Part shown: positions 1-5,455 of the stretch, in pieces
Numbering within the stretch: position 1 is the first letter of the stretch
Layout: the number at the start of each line of letters is the position of its first letter
Assembly (NCBI GenBank): GCA_013138655.1
Contig: WTCI01000204.1
Location: forward strand, 1-5,455
Origin: Desulfuromonadaceae bacterium
GTDB lineage: Bacteria > Desulfobacterota > Desulfuromonadia > Desulfuromonadales > Geopsychrobacteraceae
Direction of reading: 5' to 3'
Length of the DNA: 5,455 bases
Position numbers and translations under genes: made by a program
Notes under the pieces: model-generated
What the model was told of the DNA's origin: nothing
The model's database searches: none
Seen by the model: the letters and a program-made list of their open reading frames with translations, nothing else

Positions 1-647
1 CGCGGGCAATAATCGGTGTCTTCGATCACAACGGAGGTCTGCTGGGCAATCGGCTCCAGCGACTCCTTGATCTGCGGGATGGGAAGCTGCAATTTCTTAT
101 CGCAAAGGGCCGCAACTTCACGAGCGACACCAACAACGCTCAGGCAATCGGGTCGATTGGGGGTCAGGCCGATTTCAATCTGAAAATCTTTGCGATTCAG
201 TGCGGCAAACACGGGTTGCCCCAAAGGCAGGTCCACAGGAAGGATCATGATTCCGGAAGACTCTTCGGAAAGGGCCAGTTCCTTTTCCGAGCAAAGCATT
301 CCCATGGAAACCTGACCACGGATTTTTGATTTTTTGATCTTGAAGTCACCTGGTAAAACTGAGCCGGGCTGAGCCAGAGCCACCAGATCGCCAGTTTTAT
401 GATTCGTCGCTCCGCAAACCACCTGAACAACTTCTGTGCCATTATTCACCTGGCAGACGGTCAGCTTGTCGGCATCCGGATGTTTGTCTACGGAGTCGAG
501 TTTGGCAACAATCACCGAATCAAGATTCCCGCCGATTTCGTCCAAGGCATCGACTTCCAGGCCGACCATCGTCAAACGGTCACAGAGTTCTTGCGGGGTG
601 TAAGCAAAGTCGACAAATTCTTTTAACCAGTTATATGTAACAATCAT
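1..647 (-). CDS. pheT: Phenylalanyl-tRNA synthetase beta subunit PheT, N-terminal part (gene runs off the left edge)
   Basis: This is the beta subunit of the cytoplasmic (alpha-beta)2 enzyme that charges tRNA-Phe; beta binds tRNA and carries the editing site. The window holds 215 complete codons plus two bases, out of roughly 800 usual for the family. Residues 1-40 match the start of the B1 domain (opening MIVTYNWLKEFVDF). Residues about 42-150 are the EMAP/OB-fold tRNA-binding domain, with HPDADKL at 56-62, VCGA at 77-80, LPGDFKIK at 98-105 and GMLCSEKEL at 116-124. TPNRPDCLS at 162-169 closes B1. The sequence stops at DTDYCPR, where the B3/B4 editing domain begins, so editing and B5 domains are not visible. 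The ATG at 645-647 has AAGGA 11 nt upstream and lies 24 bp after the pheS stop, so the two genes are surely co-transcribed. Nothing looks broken. Confidence 0.97.
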   Translation of the reverse strand, partial: MIVTYNWLKEFVDFAYTPQELCDRLTMVGLEVDALDEIGGNLDSVIVAKLDSVDKHPDADKLTVCQVNNGTEVVQVVCGATNHKTGDLVALAQPGSVLPGDFKIKKSKIRGQVSMGMLCSEKELALSEESSGIMILPVDLPLGQPVFAALNRKDFQIEIGLTPNRPDCLSVVGVAREVAALCDKKLQLPIPQIKESLEPIAQQTSVVIEDTDYCP

Positions 648-671
648 GATGGTCTCAGTCCTTCCCCGACA

Positions 672-1697
<1,026 letters not shown>

Positions 1698-1748
1698 CTA
1701 TTCCAGCCTCAGCTTCTGGGAAAACCGGGCAATATTCTGATCCGACAC
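1698..1748 (-). CDS. Possible 16-residue leader peptide ahead of pheS (speculative)
   Basis: A GTG at 1746-1748 is preceded by AAGGAG (1753-1758), a better ribosome-binding sequence than that of pheS itself, though the 4-nt gap is short. The frame reads MSDQNIARFSQKLRLE and ends with TAG at 1698-1700, 9 nt before the pheS ATG and in the same frame. It contains only one Phe, so it is not a PheM-type attenuation peptide with runs of Phe codons. It could couple ribosomes to the weak pheS start, or the AAGGAG could be chance. No homology is recognised and I cannot assess conservation from one sequence. Confidence 0.2.
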   Translation of the reverse strand: MSDQNIARFSQKLRLE

Positions 1749-1752
1749 CCGG

Positions 1753-1758
1753 CTCCTT
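1753..1758 (-). promoter_or_regulatory. AAGGAG Shine-Dalgarno-like site not explained by a known gene
   Basis: A perfect AAGGAG on the minus strand lies in the rplT-pheS spacer. It is about 65 nt upstream of the pheS start, too far to serve it. The nearest downstream starts are the GTG at 1746-1748 (4 nt away) and nothing else obvious. The bases next to it (1748-1753) can pair with 1724-1729, so access to the site could be controlled by a hairpin. Confidence 0.35.
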
Positions 1759-1798
1759 AAAAACACCGAGCATATTTCAAAGGAAGTGAACTGGAGAC

Positions 1799-1834
1799 AA
1801 AAAAGGGAGATGGAGCATTTTACTCCACCTCCCT
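1799..1834 (-). terminator. Rho-independent terminator after rplT
   Basis: On the minus strand, arms at 1823-1834 and 1804-1815 pair over 12 bp with a single G-U, closing a 7-nt loop (1816-1822). The 3' arm runs straight into a T-run (1799-1804). It starts 20 nt after the rplT stop. The other orientation has no T-run, so it acts on the minus strand only. It ends the infC-rpmI-rplT transcript, or attenuates transcription entering pheST. Confidence 0.9.
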
Positions 1835-1853
1835 CTACATGGCTGAAAACAGC

Positions 1854-2210
1854 TTACTGTAGTCGAGCCTTGGCGGTTTCGACAACAACGGCGAAACCTG
1901 CGGGGTCGTTGACGGCCAGATCTGCCATAATCTTGCGGTCAAGAGCCACTTCTGCCTGCTTCAGACCATGAATCAGGCGGCTGTAGGAGAGTCCGTTTTC
2001 ACGGGCCGCGGCATTGATACGAGCAATCCACAAAGCACGAAAATCACGCTTTTTGACACGACGGTCACGGTAAGCATAATTCAATGCACGATCAACTGCT
2101 TCCGTCGCTGAACGGAACAATTTGCTGCGGGCGCCACGGTAGCCTTTGGCAAGTTTAAGAACTTTGTTCCGACGACGTCTGGCCTTAAAGCCTCTTTTTA
2201 CTCTTGGCAT
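1854..2210 (-). CDS. rplT: 50S ribosomal protein L20
   Basis: L20 binds 23S rRNA early in large-subunit assembly and is essential for its first steps. The 118-residue length equals that of E. coli L20. The basic N-terminal tail ([18 protein letters not shown], residues 2-19) is followed by the conserved stretches [49 protein letters not shown] and the LDRKILADLA-type segment (here [11 protein letters not shown]). The C-terminal half is the globular domain that, in E. coli and Bacillus, also binds mRNA to repress its own operon. The ATG at 2208-2210 has AAGGAG 8 nt upstream (2219-2224). It lies 109 bp after rpmI, a wide gap for a pair normally read together, and that gap is structured. A strong terminator follows the gene. 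Confidence 0.99.
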   Translation of the reverse strand: MPRVKRGFKARRRRNKVLKLAKGYRGARSKLFRSATEAVDRALNYAYRDRRVKKRDFRALWIARINAAARENGLSYSRLIHGLKQAEVALDRKIMADLAVNDPAGFAVVVETAKARLQ

Positions 2211-2224
2211 CTCACTTTCTCCTT

Positions 2225-2319
2225 CTCTCTGGATGTTTTCGGCATTTGCCGTGGCCGGATCTGCAGGGGGAGATCGTCCCCACAGTTCGCAGCCGAATCT
2301 GCCTCAGTGGCAGATCGCT
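2225..2319 (-). promoter_or_regulatory. Structured rpmI-rplT spacer, candidate L20 autoregulatory RNA element
   Basis: Read as minus-strand RNA, the spacer holds a perfect 7-bp hairpin (2309-2315 with 2297-2303, 5-nt loop), then GGGGA/UCCCC (2277-2281 with 2267-2271) and CGGCA/UGCCG (2247-2251 with 2240-2244). The last ends 16 nt before the rplT ribosome site. GAUCUGC at 2310-2316 can pair equally well with GCAGAUC at 2258-2264, giving a mutually exclusive long-range helix that would loop out most of the spacer. L20 represses its own mRNA in E. coli and Bacillus by binding 23S-like structures; applying that here is inference from position and fold, not a recognised motif. Confidence 0.4.
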
Positions 2320-2517
2320 TTACAGGTACGGGATCAACTGCGCAATGTTACGCTCGTCAGCCTTCGAGATGAGAGTCGAGCGACGCAGATCACGCTTCCG
2401 TTTAGTGGACTTCTTGGTCAGAATGTGGCTGGTAAAAGCCTTATTCCGACGGATCTTTCCGGTGCCGGTTTTGCGAAAACGCTTGGCCGCACCTCGATTG
2501 GTTTTGATTTTTGGCAT
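2320..2517 (-). CDS. rpmI: 50S ribosomal protein L35
   Basis: L35 is a small, very basic late-assembly protein of the 50S subunit. The 65-residue length is the same as in E. coli. Its start ([20 protein letters not shown]) and the central [15 protein letters not shown] at residues 31-45 are the family signature, and the tail [15 protein letters not shown] matches the usual ending. The ATG at 2515-2517 has AGGAG 6 nt upstream (2524-2528). It follows infC by 46 bp and precedes rplT, the near-universal infC-rpmI-rplT order. The only structure in the infC-rpmI gap is a CCGG-GAGA-CCGG mini-hairpin just after the infC stop. Confidence 0.99.
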   Translation of the reverse strand: MPKIKTNRGAAKRFRKTGTGKIRRNKAFTSHILTKKSTKRKRDLRRSTLISKADERNIAQLIPYL

Positions 2518-2563
2518 TTTCCTCTCCTGTTACCTTTTGTTTATGCTGTTCCGGTCTCCCGGT

Positions 2564-3076
2564 TCACTTCTTTAACGGACCGATCATCATGGTCATAAAT
2601 CGCCCCATTTTACTCGGACGGGATTCAACCTGACCGACATCTTTCAGCGCCGCAACAGCTTTTTCCAGCTGCTTCAGCCCTTGGTCAGGATGAGCGTTCT
2701 CACGGCCACGAAACATGATCGTCATTTTGACCTTATTGCCCTCTTCAAGAAAACGTCGTGCGTGCTTAATCTTGAATTGGAAATCATGGTCATCGGTCTT
2801 AGGTCGCATCTTAACTTCTTTAATTTCAACCTTGACCTGTTTTTTCCTCGCCTCAGAAGCTCGCTTGGCCTGTTGATATTTATACTTGCCGTAATCCATG
2901 ATCCGGCAAACCGGCGGTTCTGCCTGGGGGGAAACCTCCACCAGGTCCAGCCCCTGTTCTTCAGCCAAACGCAATGCTTCACTGGTCACCAGAATGCCAA
3001 GCTGACCGCCCTCATCATCAATCACCCGAACCTGGCGAGCCTTGATGGCACTGTTGATATTCACTTCTTTAGCTAT
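2564..3076 (-). CDS. infC: Translation initiation factor IF3, starting at a rare AUA codon
   Basis: IF3 binds the 30S subunit, keeps it apart from 50S and rejects wrong start codons and wrong initiator tRNA. From AUA the product is 170 residues; from the first conventional codon, GTG at 3062-3064, it is 166. The N-domain spans about 1-75 and contains DLVEVSPQAEPPVCRIMDYG with the IF3 signature around CRIMDYGKYKYQ. A lysine-rich linker follows. The C-domain has the conserved RFLEEGNKVKMTIMFRGRENAH and ends KMGRFMTMMIGPLKK. The AUA (3074-3076) lies 7 nt after a perfect AGGAGG; the GTG would be 19 nt away. From memory, the AKEVNINSAIKARQVR stretch aligns without gaps to the beginning of Bacillus IF3 if the AUA is residue 1. 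There is no ATG between the AUA and the in-frame TGA at 3098-3100. Known infC genes use AUU or AUC for IF3 self-repression. Confidence 0.97.
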   Translation of the reverse strand: MAKEVNINSAIKARQVRVIDDEGGQLGILVTSEALRLAEEQGLDLVEVSPQAEPPVCRIMDYGKYKYQQAKRASEARKKQVKVEIKEVKMRPKTDDHDFQFKIKHARRFLEEGNKVKMTIMFRGRENAHPDQGLKQLEKAVAALKDVGQVESRPSKMGRFMTMMIGPLKK

Positions 3077-3083
3077 GAGCCTG

Positions 3084-3089
3084 CCTCCT
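3084..3089 (-). promoter_or_regulatory. infC ribosome binding site (AGGAGG) that fixes the start
   Basis: A perfect AGGAGG on the minus strand lies 7 nt before AUA at 3074-3076 and 19 nt before the GTG at 3062-3064. The spacing decides in favour of the AUA start. A very strong ribosome site paired with a poor start codon is the arrangement expected when IF3 limits its own synthesis. Confidence 0.85.
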
Positions 3090-3100
3090 CTACTCTCTCA

Positions 3101-3114
3101 TGCAGATATCTGCA
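3101..3114. repeat. Perfect 14-bp palindrome upstream of infC
   Basis: TGCAGATATCTGCA is its own reverse complement with no spacer. It lies 11 bp upstream of the infC AGGAGG. It could be a protein-binding operator or, in RNA, a short stem. With no loop it is more natural as a DNA site. A single 14-bp palindrome is not far above chance in 5 kb, so a role is unproven. Confidence 0.4.
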
Positions 3115-3140
3115 GCAATTAAGCAAACAACACAACAACG

Positions 3141-3163
3141 AAAAGACCCGCATCGGGTCTTTT
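3141..3163 (-). terminator. Terminator-like hairpin between thrS and infC
   Basis: AAAAGACCCG and CGGGTCTTTT form a perfect 10-bp inverted repeat around a 3-nt loop (3151-3153), starting five bases after the thrS stop. The T-run is short (TCTTTTCG on the minus strand), and the A-rich left arm makes the structure symmetric. It therefore looks like a weak, bidirectional terminator. In this position it would reduce, rather than abolish, read-through from thrS into infC, or serve as an infC leader attenuator. Confidence 0.6.
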
Positions 3164-3168
3164 CGATA

Positions 3169-5085
3169 TCAATGATATTTTGCCGTTTCTTCTGCGACAA
3201 AGCCGGCAAAATCAACAGCCGTCACAGCAGCGAGATTTTTACCGTCACGGTAGCGCGGAGCAACCGTCTGCTCTTCCATCTCCCGATCACCAATCACCAA
3301 CATATAGGGGATCTTGGCCATCTGGGCTTCGCGAATTTTAAACCCGAGCTTCTCATTGCGCAGATCCAGCTCAACCCTGACTCCAGCAGCCCGTAACTGG
3401 TTGTAGACCTGCTGAGCATATTCTGCCTGATTATCAGTCACATTCAAGACAATCGCCTGAACCGGCGAAAGCCAGAGTGGGAAGCTCCCTGCGTAGTGCT
3501 CGATCAAAATACCGATAAAACGTTCAATCGAACCCAAAATGACACGATGCAGCATAACCGGGCGGTGTTTTTCCCCGTCAGCACCGATGTAATTCAGGTC
3601 AAAACGATCCGGCAGGGTAAAATCGCACTGAATAGTAGCACACTGCCACTCCCTGTCAAGCGCGTCCTTCAGCTTCACATCAATCTTCGGACCGTAAAAA
3701 GCCCCGTCCCCCGCATTGATTTCGAACGGATGACCACTGTCCTCCAAAGCACTGCGTAGCGCTGAGGTCGCCTGTTCCCAGTCGGCATCACTACCGATCG
3801 ATTTTTCCGGCCGGGTTGAGAGCTCCATACGGTATTCAAAACCGAAAATACCGGCGACATCCTGAATAAACTGCATAACACCCTTGACCTCGGCGTCAAT
3901 CTGATCAGGACGGCAAAGGATATGGGCATCATCCTGGGTAAAAGCACGGACCCGCAGCAGCCCATGCAGCACACCCGACTTCTCATGGCGATGAACTGTT
4001 CCCAGTTCGAAGTAGCGCAAAGGTAAATTGCGGTAAGAACGCGGCTTAGACTTGTAAATCAACATGTGCGCCAGGCAGTTCATCGGTTTGATACCGTAAC
4101 TCTGCTCGTCGATCTCAGTGAAATACATGTTCTCGCGGTAATGCTCGTAGTGACCGGAGATCTGCCACAGTTCAGTCTTGAGAATCTGCGGGCCCATGAC
4201 AATGTCATAACCACGCTTGAGGTGTTCCTTGCGTTCAAAATCCTCAATAACAGTGCGCAACATGGCGCCCTTGGGATGCCAGATCACCAGCCCGCTGCCG
4301 GCGTCTTCGTTGAAGGAGAAGAGATCCAGCTCACGACCGAGCTTGCGGTGATCACGCTTACGTGCTTCTTCCAAACGGTTCAGGTGTGCTTTCAGGTCTT
4401 TCTTGTTCTGGAAGGCCGTTGCGTAAATCCGTTGCAGCATGGCATTTTTCTCATCACCACGCCAATAAGCGCCTGCCAGACTGGTTAACTTGAAAACCTT
4501 AAGCATTCCAGTGCGGGGGATATGCGGGCCACGGCAGAGATCGACAAAATTTCCCTGGCGATAAATCGAAACTTTTTCTTCGTCAAGGTTCTCAATCAAC
4601 TCAACCTTGTATTCCTCGCCCATCTCGCGAAACATCTTAATTGCATCAGTCCGGCTGATCTCTTCACGAACAATCCTCAGATCTTCCTTGGCCAGTTCTG
4701 CCATCCTTTTTTCGATGACCGCAAAATCCTCAGGTACAAACTTTTTCGTTGCGCTGTAAAAATCGTAATAAAACCCGTCCTTGATGGCCGGTCCGATTGT
4801 CACCTGAATGTCATCACCGTAGAGATCTTTGACTGCTTGGGCCATCAAGTGAGCAGACGAGTGACGAATAATCTCCAATGCTTCCGGAGAATTCTGGGTA
4901 ATCAATTTCAGTTTACCGGCCGACTCCAGCGGCTGGCTAACATCAATCAATTGACCATTAAATTGGGCGGCAACAGCCTGCCGGGCAAGATTTTCACCAA
5001 TCCCCGAAGCGATATCGTAGGGAGTCGCTCCCGACTCAACCTCTTTGACCGACCCATCAGGTAGTTCAATCTGTAACATCGCCAT
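3169..5085 (-). CDS. thrS: Threonyl-tRNA synthetase
   Basis: This class II cytoplasmic enzyme charges tRNA-Thr and edits mischarged Ser-tRNA. At 638 residues it is full length (E. coli 642). Domains in order: TGS at about 1-62; editing N2 domain with HSSAH (His75, His79) and CRGPH (Cys184, His188); catalytic core about 245-535; anticodon-binding domain about 540-638. The catalytic zinc ligands are present as Cys337 (MNCLAH), His388 (DDAHIL) and His513 (MLHRVILGS). The motif 2 Arg is 366 (TVHRHE) and the motif 3 Arg is 522 (SIERFIG). All key residues sit two positions after their E. coli equivalents, so editing and charging should both work. The ATG at 5083-5085 is chosen because AGGAG (5093-5097) lies 7 nt upstream; the second ATG at 5077-5079 would be 13 nt away. 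A terminator-like hairpin abuts the ribosome site. Confidence 0.99.
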   Translation of the reverse strand: MAMLQIELPDGSVKEVESGATPYDIASGIGENLARQAVAAQFNGQLIDVSQPLESAGKLKLITQNSPEALEIIRHSSAHLMAQAVKDLYGDDIQVTIGPAIKDGFYYDFYSATKKFVPEDFAVIEKRMAELAKEDLRIVREEISRTDAIKMFREMGEEYKVELIENLDEEKVSIYRQGNFVDLCRGPHIPRTGMLKVFKLTSLAGAYWRGDEKNAMLQRIYATAFQNKKDLKAHLNRLEEARKRDHRKLGRELDLFSFNEDAGSGLVIWHPKGAMLRTVIEDFERKEHLKRGYDIVMGPQILKTELWQISGHYEHYRENMYFTEIDEQSYGIKPMNCLAHMLIYKSKPRSYRNLPLRYFELGTVHRHEKSGVLHGLLRVRAFTQDDAHILCRPDQIDAEVKGVMQFIQDVAGIFGFEYRMELSTRPEKSIGSDADWEQATSALRSALEDSGHPFEINAGDGAFYGPKIDVKLKDALDREWQCATIQCDFTLPDRFDLNYIGADGEKHRPVMLHRVILGSIERFIGILIEHYAGSFPLWLSPVQAIVLNVTDNQAEYAQQVYNQLRAAGVRVELDLRNEKLGFKIREAQMAKIPYMLVIGDREMEEQTVAPRYRDGKNLAAVTAVDFAGFVAEETAKYH

Positions 5086-5102
5086 TGCAAGTCTCCTGAA
5101 AC

Positions 5103-5130
5103 AAAAAGAGGCATCTTCTATAGATGCCTC
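5103..5130 (-). terminator. Intrinsic terminator or attenuator between tRNA-Val and thrS
   Basis: On the minus strand, GAGGCATCT and AGATGCCTC pair perfectly over 9 bp (5122-5130 with 5108-5116) around a 5-nt loop, followed by TTTTTG (T-run 5103-5107). This is a convincing intrinsic terminator for the tRNA transcript. Only 5 bp separate the T-run from the thrS AGGAG, so no promoter fits between. Every thrS message must pass through the hairpin, making it also a candidate attenuator of thrS. Confidence 0.8.
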
Positions 5131-5163
5131 GACGTCTGAACGGTTATTCGCAATTGCCGGTTA

Positions 5164-5238
<75 letters not shown>

Positions 5239-5258
5239 GCAACCAACCGCGGCGTTCT

Positions 5259-5286
5259 TTTATCAAATCGCCGTCAATACTGTCAA
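5259..5286 (-). promoter_or_regulatory. Sigma-70 type promoter for tRNA-Val (and possibly thrS)
   Basis: On the minus strand a perfect TTGACA (5281-5286) is followed after 16 bp by GATAAA (5259-5264), which matches 4 of 6 bases of TATAAT. The predicted start, about 7 nt on, is roughly 13 nt before the tRNA 5' end. The region just after the -10 box is GC-rich (GCCGCGG), as in stringently controlled stable-RNA promoters. No comparable promoter is seen between the tRNA and thrS. Confidence 0.65.
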
Positions 5287-5320
5287 GCCATTTTGTCTGT
5301 TTCGCCAGTTTTTTATTTCG

Positions 5321-5455
5321 CTAGGAGCCTGTCGGACTTGACGGGCCGTAGCGAGAAATTGGATGTTCGAGGCCAGATTTACGGGAATTTGAGAGCGAAT
5401 AGCATGGCTATTTGTCGAAAATTGCCGTAGATCTGGACCGATCAGCCGATTTCGC
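5321..5455. repeat. Nested imperfect palindrome, probable dispersed repeat, cut by the window end
   Basis: Three concentric stems are centred near 5405. The inner one pairs 5395-5403 with 5407-5415 around ATG (9 bp, two G-U). The middle one pairs 5373-5384 with 5425-5436 (12 bp, one G-U), extended by AATTT/AAATT. The outer one pairs 5351-5362 with 5446-5455, allowing a 2-nt bulge. The left flank (CTAGGAGCCTGTCGGACTTG, 5321-5340) has no partner inside the window, so the right flank is presumably beyond 5455. No gene is credible here. The design resembles REP/MITE-like intergenic elements of bacteria. The family is not identified with certainty. Confidence 0.55.

Noticed and set aside
3090..3101. 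Mini-ORF ATG-AGA-GAG-TAG just upstream of the infC ribosome site
   Set aside because: Three codons, no ribosome binding site, and out of frame with infC; most likely chance.
4522..5064. Plus-strand open frame of 180 codons opposite thrS
   Set aside because: Antisense to the ThrRS TGS and editing domains, which carry all expected motifs; no independent evidence for a protein.
5086..5163. T-box riboswitch in front of thrS
   Set aside because: A T-box needs a long leader with a specifier loop and antiterminator. Here only about 33 nt lie between the tRNA gene and the terminator stem.

Overview
The window is a conserved bacterial translation-gene cluster, read almost entirely from the minus strand. 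In transcription order (right to left) it holds a tRNA-Val(GAC) gene, thrS, infC, rpmI, rplT, pheS and the first 215 codons of pheT, which runs off the left end. The thrS-infC-rpmI-rplT-pheS-pheT order is the classic one known from Escherichia coli and many other proteobacteria. The protein sequences, the balanced-looking base composition and a Cys4 insertion in PheS suggest a proteobacterium in the broad sense, most likely a deltaproteobacterial (Desulfuromonadales/Geobacter-like) lineage. That placement is inference from memory and was not searched.

Layout: 5321-5455 is a nested, imperfectly palindromic repeat-like element cut by the window end. 5259-5286 is a good promoter for tRNA-Val (5164-5238). 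A hairpin with a T-run (5103-5130) stands between the tRNA and thrS, directly against the thrS ribosome binding site. thrS (3169-5085) is followed by a second terminator-like hairpin (3141-3163) and a perfect 14-bp palindrome. infC then follows and appears to start at a rare AUA codon (3074-3076), 7 nt after a perfect AGGAGG. rpmI and rplT are separated by 109 bp of structured spacer with competing helices, a candidate autoregulatory site for L20. A strong intrinsic terminator follows rplT. A 110-bp leader with a well-placed AAGGAG and tiny ORFs then leads into pheS and pheT, 24 bp apart.

Together the genes supply two aminoacyl-tRNA synthetases (Thr, Phe), initiation factor IF3, large-subunit proteins L35 and L20, and a valine tRNA. 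The coding content is ordinary housekeeping. The unusual material is between the genes: nearly every junction carries an RNA signal (terminator or attenuator-like hairpins, a non-canonical start codon, alternative helices), which suggests that each product is tuned separately within one cluster. I see no mobile-element genes, no CRISPR array and no evidence for a new multi-gene system.
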